A DNA stretch of 6,360 nucleotides from Gammaproteobacteria bacterium UBA6173 (GCA_002422225.1 DITX01000160.1:21703-28062), one strand, 5' to 3'. Numbered from the stretch's first letter, positions 1-6,360 are shown. Notes: generated by a model not told the origin, from the sequence alone. Numbers and translations are program-made.

Positions 1-3000
1 GTCCAGAACACACGACTGCTATGCGCCAGACCATGCACCAACAACAATGTTTGGCGACTGCCTGAATTGCCATCGCATGGCTGGTAACGAACAAGGCGGC
101 TGAGCGGCTGCGGTTTACCCGCATGCCTGTTGCTTTGTTCATACTTTTCGCGCGCTAGGCTTTGTTTTTTTCCGCCCGGCCCATAGTGGATAAACACAGG
201 TGGCGCAGCAAATCGCCCTTGCTTGGGCGCTCGTTCAATATCACTGCGCGGTGCAAATTGTTTGTAGGCTGGGGCAGCAAATGACCAGAAATGTGTATTC
301 ATGATCATACGCAAGAAGTACATGGCTACGCCGCCGGCAGCCATGACCGAACTGGGGGTGTCAGGTGATGAGGTAATCTGTAAGGCCGACGGGCCATTGC
401 TGATGCGCACAGCGTCAATTTCAAAGTTAAGTTTTTGGGAAACGCCACGGCTGTTCTGTGCCTGCACTGGCAAAACCATCAATGCCGCCAGCAGATCGGG
501 CAACACAATGCTGTAGGCCAGCGTTTTTTTGCCGGTCAGCATCAGGCCTTGGTCAGAACTGAATCCATAACGCAAATAGCGCGGCTGAGATTGCAGACGC
601 GCTATTCTCAGGAAGTCTTTGAGCTGCTGTCGCAGCGTTATATCCGAAGGTTTTGTCAGCACATCCTTGCGGTTTCGCCAACTTTGTTCAGACAGCAATA
701 GCGCCTGCAACCGGGCAGGGAGCTTGGTCAGCAAGTCCATACTGCGGTAGCGAAGAAACCTGAGTACCGCAGCACACAGGCGAATGTTTTGCCGGATCGC
801 GCCCGGCGTAGGTTGATCTGCCACACCCAAAAATACCTGACCATTCAATTCAGCAAGTTTCACCAGATCGGCATCTGGTGTCGTGAACACACCACCTTCG
901 GTATCTGCACTAAACACTGCTCGGGCTGCCAGTCCGTGATGCGGATGCATGATCCACTGGTCAAGCGATTGTTCTCCTGAAAACGCAACACTGACATCAA
1001 GCACCAGCGCTTTAATATCAGGTGGCAAGCAAACATCCGGCAACAGGCGCTGTATATCTGCCAGCCTCGGCACTGCAGAGGAACTCCAGGGGAAAACCGA
1101 GCGTTTGCCGGTATCCACGTGACACACAAGGCGCTCGTTAAAACACGCTTCAACCTTACGGGCATCAGATTTGGGAATGGACCAAGGCACGCCGGGCGGT
1201 ATCGTTCTGAACATGGTCAGCGCCGGAAAGCTGTTGGCATCCATGGTGTCGGGCTGAGGCCTGACCAGTGCTTCAGCCTGCTTGCACAGCATCGGCAGAC
1301 AGATCTCTGTTGCCAAGGCATAACTGACACTGGCAATTGTCAACATCGGGTTAGTGCCAAGTGCGCCCGGTATGATTGAGCCATCCAGCACATACAGATT
1401 TTTATACACTGCAAGGGAATCGGTGTGGCTGTTGTCATTGATGAACACTTGACCGCGGGTGTTCACGACGCCGTTGTTTACAGAGTCGGCCATACAACAA
1501 CCGCCTAATGGATGGACAGATATCAGCGTGCCTTGCAGCGCGTCGGCCCCCTCTACTATGCCAGCGAAACCTGCCGGCAATGGCTGAGAAATTAAATTGG
1601 GCGAAAACAGTCCGCCATCAAAAACATCGGTTTGATTGTTAAACAGCGTGGCATGCAAACGCTCAAAGTAATCCCCTGCTGTGCGTTGCCAGTCAGGTTT
1701 TAATTCATCCTTGTGCCAGCGCAGTTGGCCACTGGCGTTGTCGTGGCCCATCACCAGCAGGGTCTGGGAATGTTCAGCCAGTTCATTAGAAATGGCCAAT
1801 GGATCATGTGTCGGGTTCAGCGTATGCCAGGCCGATAGCTTGCCATCGGCAAAGCGACTGAGTAAGGTCTGCGACACAATCATTTCTTGCCAGACCTGGC
1901 GCAAAGGAAACGGCACCAAGGCATCTTCTAAACGGAAGCGCTGCTTGAATGCTGGTGCAGAAGCCTCCAGCGAATCGCCAGGCTCAAGCGCAATGGCTGC
2001 GATACCGCTGATGGTGGGGCCAGGCTGCGTACTGGCGGGCGATTCGCCAGGTATCGATGCCAGGTCACTCACTTTGTGACGCTGCCCTGTCGCTGCAAGC
2101 AATGCATCACCATTTAGCGAGAACTGTTGACCCAATTTTTCTGACAGGCGCAAACCCTGTTGTACAGCTGAGCGCTTCAGAATCTCGGTGCTGCCCAAGG
2201 TGCCAGCTGCCAGTACAACAGTGCCTGCATGAACGCGCACCAACTCCTCGCTGTTGGCGGTTGGCGCGCATTCAATTAACCAGCTGCCATCCGCCAAGGG
2301 ATGCAGACTGCGGACTCGGATACCGGTAAACAAGGACGCTCCCAACTGCCGCGCCAATGGCCAGGCATTCATATTCAGGGAGCCTTTGGCACCGGAGTGA
2401 CAACCAATCACACAATTGCCACAGTGGTTGCACTTCTGATGATCTGCGCTGTGCGCTGAAGGCCCATTAAAATTGATCGACACAGGTGCTGCGTCCGCCT
2501 TGCTGCCGAGTGCTGCCGCGCTGGCAGCCATGGCACTGAAGCTGCCATTGCTTGCGATCAATGGGTTAGTGTTCACACCCAACAGCTTTTCGATTTTGCG
2601 ATATACCAGCGACAGACGACTGTGCCAGTCAATCTCAGCATTGCCGGGCCAGTGCGCTAACACTTCAGCCTCTACACGCGCCGCCACATTGGCGTTGACC
2701 AGAGAGGTGCCACCCAGACCACGTGCACTGATGGTGACAGCCCCTTCTCCGACGCGCACATCCCACAATGCCGAGTGATTGAGCGCGTTAACACCCACAT
2801 ATCCTGGCATTTCCGACATGGTTTTAGGGAAATCATCCGGCAGATACTCACGACCCGCCTCAAACACCCACACGGCGGGTTTTGTCGGGCCCTGGCGCGA
2901 TTCCAGCAAGCCCAGCGCGGCCATCGCCGCGCCGTAACCAGACCCCACAATCAACACATCGGTTTTAATTTCAAACTGTTGCTGCGCCTGACTGTCAGAA

Positions 3001-3059
3001 AAAGGGAAGCCCTGGCTGGCGAGCAAGGATTCTATTGGTTCTGACAACCAGTGGCTCAC
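1..3059 (-). CDS. GMC-family FAD oxidoreductase (cholesterol-oxidase-like) fused to an alpha/beta hydrolase; 3' end beyond the window
   Basis: Continuous minus-strand frame of 1019 complete codons with no stop before the left edge. Residues about 33-45 hold the dinucleotide-binding strand and glycine turn (DVLIVGSGYGAA, G39-G41-G43), with the acidic ribose-binding residue E67. GLGGTSLVNANV (114-125) and LAAGTLGSTE (283-292) are GMC signatures. HPLGGC (H516) and GTNPMLTI (N570) match the catalytic His/Asn pair of cholesterol oxidases. C210, C213, C216 and C220 form a CxxCxxCxxxC cluster followed by HSGAK. Residues about 600-990 are a middle region that I recognise only from similar fusion proteins. 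From about 1003 the motif LLLVHGLAHSSRVFW starts an alpha/beta hydrolase; its catalytic residues lie outside the window. No signal peptide is seen, so it is probably cytoplasmic. The GTG start at 3059 is chosen because it is 2 nt past the regulator stop, has GAAGAG 11 nt upstream, and leaves 32 residues before the FAD fold. TTG at 3047 is an alternative. By family, it should oxidise a hydroxyl group using FAD. The substrate is unknown; a sterol or other hydrophobic alcohol is inference. Confidence -1.
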   Translation of the reverse strand, partial: MSHWLSEPIESLLASQGFPFSDSQAQQQFEIKTDVLIVGSGYGAAMAALGLLESRQGPTKPAVWVFEAGREYLPDDFPKTMSEMPGYVGVNALNHSALWDVRVGEGAVTISARGLGGTSLVNANVAARVEAEVLAHWPGNAEIDWHSRLSLVYRKIEKLLGVNTNPLIASNGSFSAMAASAAALGSKADAAPVSINFNGPSAHSADHQKCNHCGNCVIGCHSGAKGSLNMNAWPLARQLGASLFTGIRVRSLHPLADGSWLIECAPTANSEELVRVHAGTVVLAAGTLGSTEILKRSAVQQGLRLSEKLGQQFSLNGDALLAATGQRHKVSDLASIPGESPASTQPGPTISGIAAIALEPGDSLEASAPAFKQRFRLEDALVPFPLRQVWQEMIVSQTLLSRFADGKLSAWHTLNPTHDPLAISNELAEHSQTLLVMGHDNASGQLRWHKDELKPDWQRTAGDYFERLHATLFNNQTDVFDGGLFSPNLISQPLPAGFAGIVEGADALQGTLISVHPLGGCCMADSVNNGVVNTRGQVFINDNSHTDSLAVYKNLYVLDGSIIPGALGTNPMLTIASVSYALATEICLPMLCKQAEALVRPQPDTMDANSFPALTMFRTIPPGVPWSIPKSDARKVEACFNERLVCHVDTGKRSVFPWSSSAVPRLADIQRLLPDVCLPPDIKALVLDVSVAFSGEQSLDQWIMHPHHGLAARAVFSADTEGGVFTTPDADLVKLAELNGQVFLGVADQPTPGAIRQNIRLCAAVLRFLRYRSMDLLTKLPARLQALLLSEQSWRNRKDVLTKPSDITLRQQLKDFLRIARLQSQPRYLRYGFSSDQGLMLTGKKTLAYSIVLPDLLAALMVLPVQAQNSRGVSQKLNFEIDAVRISNGPSALQITSSPDTPSSVMAAGGVAMYFLRMIMNTHFWSFAAPAYKQFAPRSDIERAPKQGRFAAPPVFIHYGPGGKKQSLAREKYEQSNRHAGKPQPLSRLVRYQPCDGNSGSRQTLLLVHGLAHSSRVFW

Positions 3060-3061
3060 GG

Positions 3062-3826
3062 CTACTGGTTCTCTTCAATGGAGTGGTTTTGACTAAACTG
3101 AACAGCCTGGCCCGGTTGAAAGCCCAGTTTGGCGGCGGCATACACAGCCTCGGTGCGGTTTTGAACCCCCAGACTGCGATACGCCATGGACAGGTGCGCC
3201 TTGACGGTATGGTCTGAGATATCCAATTCTTTGGCGATGGTTTTATTGGATTTGCCCTGGATTGCCCTCATCAGCACCGCAAACTGGCGGCGTGACAAGC
3301 TATGTCCGTTGTCCTGCACCGAACTATCAGGCATTGCACTATCAGGCATTGCACTATCAGAGATTGCACTGTCAGAGATTGCACTGTCAGGCATCAAGCC
3401 GGCTGAAATTTGCGGCAGACGGACTGCGCTAAGAGGCTTTAGAGCATGGCTGGGCAAGTAGGTTCCCCCACCCAGCACCACCTGCAACGCGCTAACCAGC
3501 ACATCACGTGATGACGACTTTGGAATAAACCCTGCTGCGCCATGTTCAATGGCCTCTCTGATGACGCGCGCATCCTCTTCACCAGAAACCACGACCAGAC
3601 TGGCACTTTCAAAGTGTTCACGGCATCGATTCAGCGCTTGCATGCCATCCACACCCGGCATGTAGAGATCCAGCAGCACCAGATCAAACCCGATACCCGG
3701 GTCCAAGGCCAGCGCACTGTCCAGGTCTCGGGCCTCAGAGTACTGAACTTTGTTGTCCAGTACCGGCAACAAATACTTTAGTCCTTCACGGAACAGATCG
3801 TGATCATCAATTAATAAAATCCGCAT
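3062..3826 (-). CDS. NarL/LuxR-type two-component response regulator with repeat-built linker
   Basis: 254-residue transcriptional regulator. The receiver domain (1-120) has the acidic pair D7-D8, phospho-acceptor D53 in LVLLDLYMPGVDG, switch residue S81 and conserved K103. The C-terminal LuxR/GerE helix-turn-helix (about 174-236) reads LSRRQFAVLMRAIQGKSNKTI to about 197, then IAKELDISDHTVKAHL, as in NarL/FixJ regulators. The linker between them is longer than usual for the family and contains tandem pentapeptides of MPDSA/ISDSA type (145-169). The ATG at 3826 is chosen because AAGGAG lies 7 nt upstream and the receiver fold begins immediately. An in-frame ATG at 3916 would add 30 residues unrelated to the fold. 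It is followed after 2 nt by the oxidoreductase gene, so it is probably co-transcribed and may regulate that enzyme or its own operon. No histidine kinase is present in the window. The family call is firm; the signal and targets are unknown. Confidence 0.95.
   Translation of the reverse strand: MRILLIDDHDLFREGLKYLLPVLDNKVQYSEARDLDSALALDPGIGFDLVLLDLYMPGVDGMQALNRCREHFESASLVVVSGEEDARVIREAIEHGAAGFIPKSSSRDVLVSALQVVLGGGTYLPSHALKPLSAVRLPQISAGLMPDSAISDSAISDSAMPDSAMPDSSVQDNGHSLSRRQFAVLMRAIQGKSNKTIAKELDISDHTVKAHLSMAYRSLGVQNRTEAVYAAAKLGFQPGQAVQFSQNHSIEENQ
3323..3397. repeat. 15-bp in-frame tandem repeats inside the response-regulator linker
   Basis: Plus-strand units of the form ACTRTCAGRSATTGC begin at 3323, 3338, 3353 and 3368, followed by a degenerate fifth copy from 3383. 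The first two units are identical, and the third and fourth differ by one to three bases. Read on the minus strand they encode pentapeptides ending in DSA preceded by MP or IS, about residues 145-169 of the regulator. Because the unit is a multiple of three, gain or loss of a copy would keep the frame and only change linker length. Confidence 0.92.
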
Positions 3827-3833
3827 CCGTATT

Positions 3834-3839
3834 CTCCTT
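3834..3839 (-). promoter_or_regulatory. Shine-Dalgarno site of the response regulator
   Basis: AAGGAG on the minus strand lies 7 nt before the ATG at 3826. It is the strongest ribosome-binding site in the window and decides the start against the upstream in-frame ATG at 3916. Confidence 0.85.
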
Positions 3840-3854
3840 GCCGTCTTGTTAATG

Positions 3855-3860
3855 ATTGTA
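3855..3860 (-). promoter_or_regulatory. possible -10 box for the leftward operon
   Basis: TACAAT on the minus strand matches the sigma-70 -10 consensus at 5 of 6 positions and would give a short leader before the regulator ATG. No convincing -35 hexamer lies 16-18 bp upstream, so an activator-dependent promoter is possible. Weak call. Confidence 0.3.
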
Positions 3861-3934
3861 GTCGGGCAAGCATACCTATGTTGTTGTTTGTTTGGTAAGA
3901 CCGAACTGTGGCACAAGTGCGCGCATCCAGCGAC

Positions 3935-3948
3935 TAGCCAGATGGCTA
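3935..3948. promoter_or_regulatory. palindrome TAGCCA-GA-TGGCTA, candidate operator
   Basis: A perfect 6-2-6 inverted repeat, extendable to 7-2-7 with one mismatch (CTAGCCA / TGGCTAA). A two-base spacer between inverted heptamers is the arrangement known for NarL-type half-sites, although the bases do not match the E. coli NarL consensus. It lies about 110 bp upstream of the response-regulator start and about 60-75 bp upstream of the TATAAT box for lptM. It is a candidate site for the adjacent regulator (inference). Confidence 0.45.
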
Positions 3949-3990
3949 ATTGACGTCAAAAAAGCCTGATGTTTTAAGGCTGGATTAGCC
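3944..3990. repeat. nested inverted repeats in the divergent intergenic region
   Basis: GGCTAAT (3944-3950) pairs with ATTAGCC (3984-3990). Inside it are the perfect palindrome TTGACGTCAA (3950-3959) and a smaller pair, AGCCT (3963-3967) with AGGCT (3977-3981). The left arm is shared with the 3935-3948 palindrome, and the right arm (TAGCCG, 3986-3991) also pairs with CGGCTA at 4005-4010, which overlaps the TATAAT box. The region could be a cluster of operator sites or a structured RNA. The sequence alone does not decide between these. Confidence 0.6.
3950..3978 (+). promoter_or_regulatory. possible sigma-70 promoter upstream of lptM
   Basis: TTGACG (3950-3955, 5 of 6 to the -35 consensus) is followed after 17 bp by TTTAAG (4 of 6 to the -10 consensus). 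The -35 coincides with the left half of the TTGACGTCAA palindrome, so a protein bound there would block it. This is a weaker candidate than the TATAAT box downstream. Confidence 0.3.
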
Positions 3991-4008
3991 GCACCGAGGA
4001 TAACCGGC

Positions 4009-4014
4009 TATAAT
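4009..4014 (+). promoter_or_regulatory. -10 box for the lptM-lysA-dapF operon
   Basis: A perfect TATAAT lies 48 nt before the lptM start, predicting transcription from about 4020-4022 and a leader of roughly 40 nt. The -35 position holds only a poor match (TTAGCC/TAGCCG). The first bases of the box belong to the GGCTA arm of an inverted repeat, which suggests that regulation is possible. Confidence 0.55.
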
Positions 4015-4062
4015 CGCGCGCAACTTAACAGGCAAAACCACAGACTACGGGGGACTCAACAG

Positions 4063-4245
4063 GTGTACAGAGCAGCGCTCATCATTATCATCAGCCTGAC
4101 GACAGGCGGATTGAGTGCTTGCGGCCAAAAAGGGCCGCTGCAACGACCTGCACCCTTACCCCCCGCCCAATCTCTGATATTGCCGACTACTGATTCAGGA
4201 CACCATGAACCCATTTCAATACCAGAACGGCGAGCTGTCAGCTGA
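4063..4245 (+). CDS. lptM: LptM-type (YifL/LppL) small outer-membrane lipoprotein
   Basis: 60-residue lipoprotein. A short charged start and hydrophobic stretch (residues 4-17) lead to the lipobox LSAC, with the lipid-modified cysteine at position 20. The next residues, GQKGPL, are the hallmark of the YifL/LptM family, and the rest is proline-rich. LptM is known in E. coli to help assemble the LPS translocon LptDE in the outer membrane. The gene starts with GTG at 4063, 8 nt after a GGGGGA ribosome-binding stretch. Its end overlaps the first 41 nt of lysA in another frame, so the two are probably translationally coupled. A position directly upstream of lysA/dapF is the usual one for this family, which strengthens the call. 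Confidence 0.88.
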   Translation: MYRAALIIIISLTTGGLSACGQKGPLQRPAPLPPAQSLILPTTDSGHHEPISIPERRAVS

Positions 4246-5473
4246 AAATCTGCCGTTAAGCGCGCTTGCGGAACAATTCGGCACCCCGTGTTATGTCTAT
4301 TCCAGAGCCGCGCTGGAACACAACCTGCTATCCTACGAGCGGGCGTTTGAAGGCATCGAACATCTGACCTGTTTTGCCGTCAAAGCCAATTCCAACCTGG
4401 CCGTGCTCAATGTGCTTGCCCGACAGGGAGCTGGTTTTGATATTGTTTCCGGTGGTGAATTGACCCGCGTGCTTCGTGCAGGCGGTGATCCAGCTAAAGT
4501 CATTTTTTCAGGACTGGGTAAAACTGAAATCGAAATTGAGCAGGCACTGAACGCGGGCATCCTGTGTTTTAACGTGGAATCAGATGCCGAACTGGATCGT
4601 ATCAATGCGGTTGCCCAGCGAACAGGCAAGCGCGCTGCCATCTCTTTGCGCGTCAACCCGGACGTTGATGCCGGCACACACCCCTACATCTCGACGGGCC
4701 TGAAAGAAAATAAATTTGGTATCGATATCGCCTCCGCGTTCGCGGTTTACCAGCGCGCCGCTACCATGAGCCACATTGATATCACGGGCATTGACTGCCA
4801 TATCGGCTCGCAATTGACAACCATTGCGCCGTATCTGGACGCCATCGACAAGATTCTGTCCTTGATCGATCGTCTGGCGCAGGCGGGCATAAACCTGCAG
4901 CATCTTGATATCGGTGGCGGCCTCGGCGTGGTCTACAATCAGGAAACACCACCTGAACCGGGTGAACTGATCCGTGCAGTACGGGAAAAAATTCAGGGCC
5001 GTCATCTGACGCTGATCATGGAACCGGGCCGATCAATTTGTGCCAATGCCGGCATTCTGCTAACGCGTGTTGAGTTTCTCAAGCACACCGCGCACAAGCA
5101 CTTTGCCATTATTGATGCGGCCATGAACGATTTGCTGAGACCGTCCTTGTATGGCGCCTGGCAAGAAATTGTGCCGGTCAGACAACAGTTTTCTGTGTCA
5201 GAACAAGCGCTGCGGCCTGCACATACCTACGATGTGGTAGGTCCCGTTTGTGAGTCAGGCGATTTTCTTGGCAAGGAACGCACATTGAGTATTGCCGCCG
5301 GTGATCTTCTGGCAGTACGCTCGGCGGGTGCTTATGGCTTTGTCATGAGTTCCAATTACAACACGCGCAATCGAGCGGCCGAAGTGATGGTCGACAATAA
5401 TCGTGCCATCGTGGTTCGCCAGAGGGAAACAATTGACTATCAGCTCAGTCTCGAACAAGTCCTGGCAGACTGA
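4205..5473 (+). CDS. lysA: diaminopimelate decarboxylase
   Basis: 422 residues, normal length. It removes CO2 from meso-diaminopimelate to give L-lysine, the last step of the DAP pathway, in the cytoplasm with pyridoxal phosphate. It is a fold-type III PLP enzyme: the N-terminal barrel carries the PLP lysine K60 in CFAVKANSN, then HIGSQ (199-203), the phosphate-binding glycines DIGGG (235-239) and EPGR (273-276). The C-terminal part has the substrate and catalytic residues CESGD (C349-D353) and Y377 in AYGFVMSSNYN. The ATG at 4205 follows CAGGA by 4 nt and starts the conserved F-x-Y-x-N-G-x-L segment seen in the family. It lies in the lptM-lysA-dapF operon, overlapping lptM and ending 4 nt before dapF. 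All key residues are intact and no oddity is seen. Confidence 0.98.
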   Translation: MNPFQYQNGELSAENLPLSALAEQFGTPCYVYSRAALEHNLLSYERAFEGIEHLTCFAVKANSNLAVLNVLARQGAGFDIVSGGELTRVLRAGGDPAKVIFSGLGKTEIEIEQALNAGILCFNVESDAELDRINAVAQRTGKRAAISLRVNPDVDAGTHPYISTGLKENKFGIDIASAFAVYQRAATMSHIDITGIDCHIGSQLTTIAPYLDAIDKILSLIDRLAQAGINLQHLDIGGGLGVVYNQETPPEPGELIRAVREKIQGRHLTLIMEPGRSICANAGILLTRVEFLKHTAHKHFAIIDAAMNDLLRPSLYGAWQEIVPVRQQFSVSEQALRPAHTYDVVGPVCESGDFLGKERTLSIAAGDLLAVRSAGAYGFVMSSNYNTRNRAAEVMVDNNRAIVVRQRETIDYQLSLEQVLAD

Positions 5474-5477
5474 CACC

Positions 5478-6350
5478 ATGACCCAATCCAAGGCATATCA
5501 ACGCATTCCATTTACCAAAATGCACGGTCTCGGCAATGACTTTGTGGTGCTGGACACCATTTCGCACCCGATAGCACTCACCCCAGCACAAGTGCGGCAA
5601 CTTGGCGATCGCAAACGAGGCATCGGGTTTGATCAGTTACTGATCATTGGCCCGCCGCTGCGTCCGGACGCTGATTTCAGTTACCGCATTTTTAATCCCG
5701 ATGGGAGCGAAGTCGAACATTGTGGTAATGGCGCACGCTGCTTTGCGCGGTATGTGTTGCATCGGGGGTTGATTGCACGCAGCCCTATCAGAGTGCAAAC
5801 CATGAACCGCTTACTCGAGTTGCACAGCCATCATAATGGGCTGGTCACCGTCGATATGGGTGCGCCGGATTTTTCACCGGCATCCTTGCCATTTGACATC
5901 GAATCACAACAAGCGTTTTACACACTTAGCGTGCCACAACAGCCAGGGGCTGATACCTTGACGAATGTGCAGTTTCAGGCCGTGTCTATGGGTAACCCGC
6001 ACATTGTCATCACCGTAGCGGATTGCAATACTGCCCCGGTCACCACACTGGGCGCGGTTTTGTGTGAATGGCCGGCGTTTCCGCAGGGGGTCAATGTCGG
6101 CTTTATGCAGATAATTGATCGCAGTACAATCCGGCTACGCGTGTTTGAACGGGGCGCTGGCGAAACTGAAGCATGCGGCACCGGCACCTGTGCAGCCGTT
6201 GTGTGTGGCATCAACGCCGGACTATTAGACAACAAGGTCCGCGCCTTACTGACTGGTGGCGAACTTGAAATCGAGTGGCATGGAGCGCAGTCATCGGTAT
6301 TGATGACTGGGCCCGCCACCATGGTTTATGAAGGGGTTCTGCTGCTGTAA
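5478..6350 (+). CDS. dapF: diaminopimelate epimerase
   Basis: 290 residues. It converts LL-diaminopimelate to the meso form, which feeds both peptidoglycan and LysA just upstream. It is a cofactor-independent two-cysteine racemase. The first catalytic cysteine is C82 in the HCGNGARC motif and the second is C233 in EACGTGTCA. KMHGLGNDFVV (14-24), MGNPH (171-175) and ERGAGET (224-230) are also family signatures. The ATG at 5478 lies 4 nt after the lysA stop and has no clear ribosome-binding site, so translation is probably coupled to lysA. The start leaves about 10 residues before the usual F-x-K-M-H-G-L-G-N-D-F core, and the protein is slightly longer than the roughly 275 residues of well-studied homologues. 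The longer in-frame start at 5403 lies inside lysA and is unlikely. The gene is complete; only 10 bases follow its stop. Confidence 0.98.
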   Translation: MTQSKAYQRIPFTKMHGLGNDFVVLDTISHPIALTPAQVRQLGDRKRGIGFDQLLIIGPPLRPDADFSYRIFNPDGSEVEHCGNGARCFARYVLHRGLIARSPIRVQTMNRLLELHSHHNGLVTVDMGAPDFSPASLPFDIESQQAFYTLSVPQQPGADTLTNVQFQAVSMGNPHIVITVADCNTAPVTTLGAVLCEWPAFPQGVNVGFMQIIDRSTIRLRVFERGAGETEACGTGTCAAVVCGINAGLLDNKVRALLTGGELEIEWHGAQSSVLMTGPATMVYEGVLLL

Positions 6351-6360
6351 ACGCGCAGCC

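Larger units (their letters stand above)
3827..4062. other. divergent intergenic region between the two operons
   Basis: 236 bp separate the regulator start (leftward) from lptM (rightward). Apart from the promoter elements and palindromes listed separately, it holds a short GCACAAGTGC dyad (3911-3920) and an A-run (3958-3963). I see no small gene, tRNA or convincing terminator. In pseudomonads and enterics the frataxin gene cyaY usually lies divergently upstream of lptM; it is not here. Confidence 0.7.

Noticed and set aside
301..3044. Many short open frames on both strands across the left half, for example 1681-2079 (+), 2473-2778 (+) and 2672-2950 (-)
   Set aside because: They overlap the long minus-strand oxidoreductase frame, which contains all the recognisable motifs. 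Their own translations show no family features.
1..3059. Suspicion that the oxidoreductase gene is broken by frameshifts
   Set aside because: The codon phase is the same at every motif checked (residues 39, 67, 114, 210, 286, 516, 570, 702, 828 and 1009), and I found no in-frame stop. It is simply cut by the window edge.
3323..3397. CRISPR array
   Set aside because: Units are 15 bp, directly adjacent with no spacers, and lie in frame inside a coding region.
3062..3916. Longer response regulator starting at the ATG at 3916
   Set aside because: The extra 30 residues precede the receiver fold, and the strong AAGGAG sits just before the ATG at 3826.
4333..5005. Minus-strand open frames inside lysA
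   Set aside because: They are antisense shadows of an intact lysA with all catalytic motifs.
5403..6350. dapF starting at 5403 inside lysA
   Set aside because: The extra residues are read from lysA in another frame and have no family similarity. ATG 5478 directly follows the lysA stop.

Overview
The window looks like chromosomal DNA of a gammaproteobacterium. The right third carries the gene order lptM - lysA - dapF, which is typical of pseudomonads and related Gammaproteobacteria. The lipoprotein and both lysine/peptidoglycan-precursor enzymes have the sequence features expected for that group. No genus can be named from this sequence alone.

Layout: (1) Positions 1-3059, minus strand, hold one uninterrupted reading frame that runs off the left edge. 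I read it through by hand and checked the phase at about a dozen conserved motifs. It is a GMC-family (cholesterol-oxidase-like) flavoprotein with a ferredoxin-like four-cysteine cluster. A long middle region follows, and then the first strand and HG turn of an alpha/beta hydrolase, just where the window ends. (2) Positions 3062-3826, minus strand, encode a NarL/LuxR-type response regulator. Its linker is built of tandem 5-residue repeats encoded by 15-bp DNA repeats. Its stop codon lies 2 nt before the oxidoreductase start, so the two form an operon. (3) Positions 3827-4062 are a divergent intergenic region with a perfect TATAAT box and an unusual set of nested palindromes sharing the core TAGCC/GGCTA. 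(4) Positions 4063-6350, plus strand, encode lptM, lysA and dapF, tightly packed (41-nt overlap, then a 4-nt gap).

DapF makes meso-diaminopimelate and LysA decarboxylates it to lysine. LptM is a small outer-membrane lipoprotein that assists the LPS translocon. The leftward operon is accessory: a regulator co-transcribed with a large fused oxidoreductase-hydrolase, probably acting on a sterol-like or other hydrophobic alcohol or ester. The substrate and the partner kinase are not visible here. The most unusual items are the fused multidomain enzyme under a dedicated regulator, the repeat-built linker and the palindrome cluster between the two operons.
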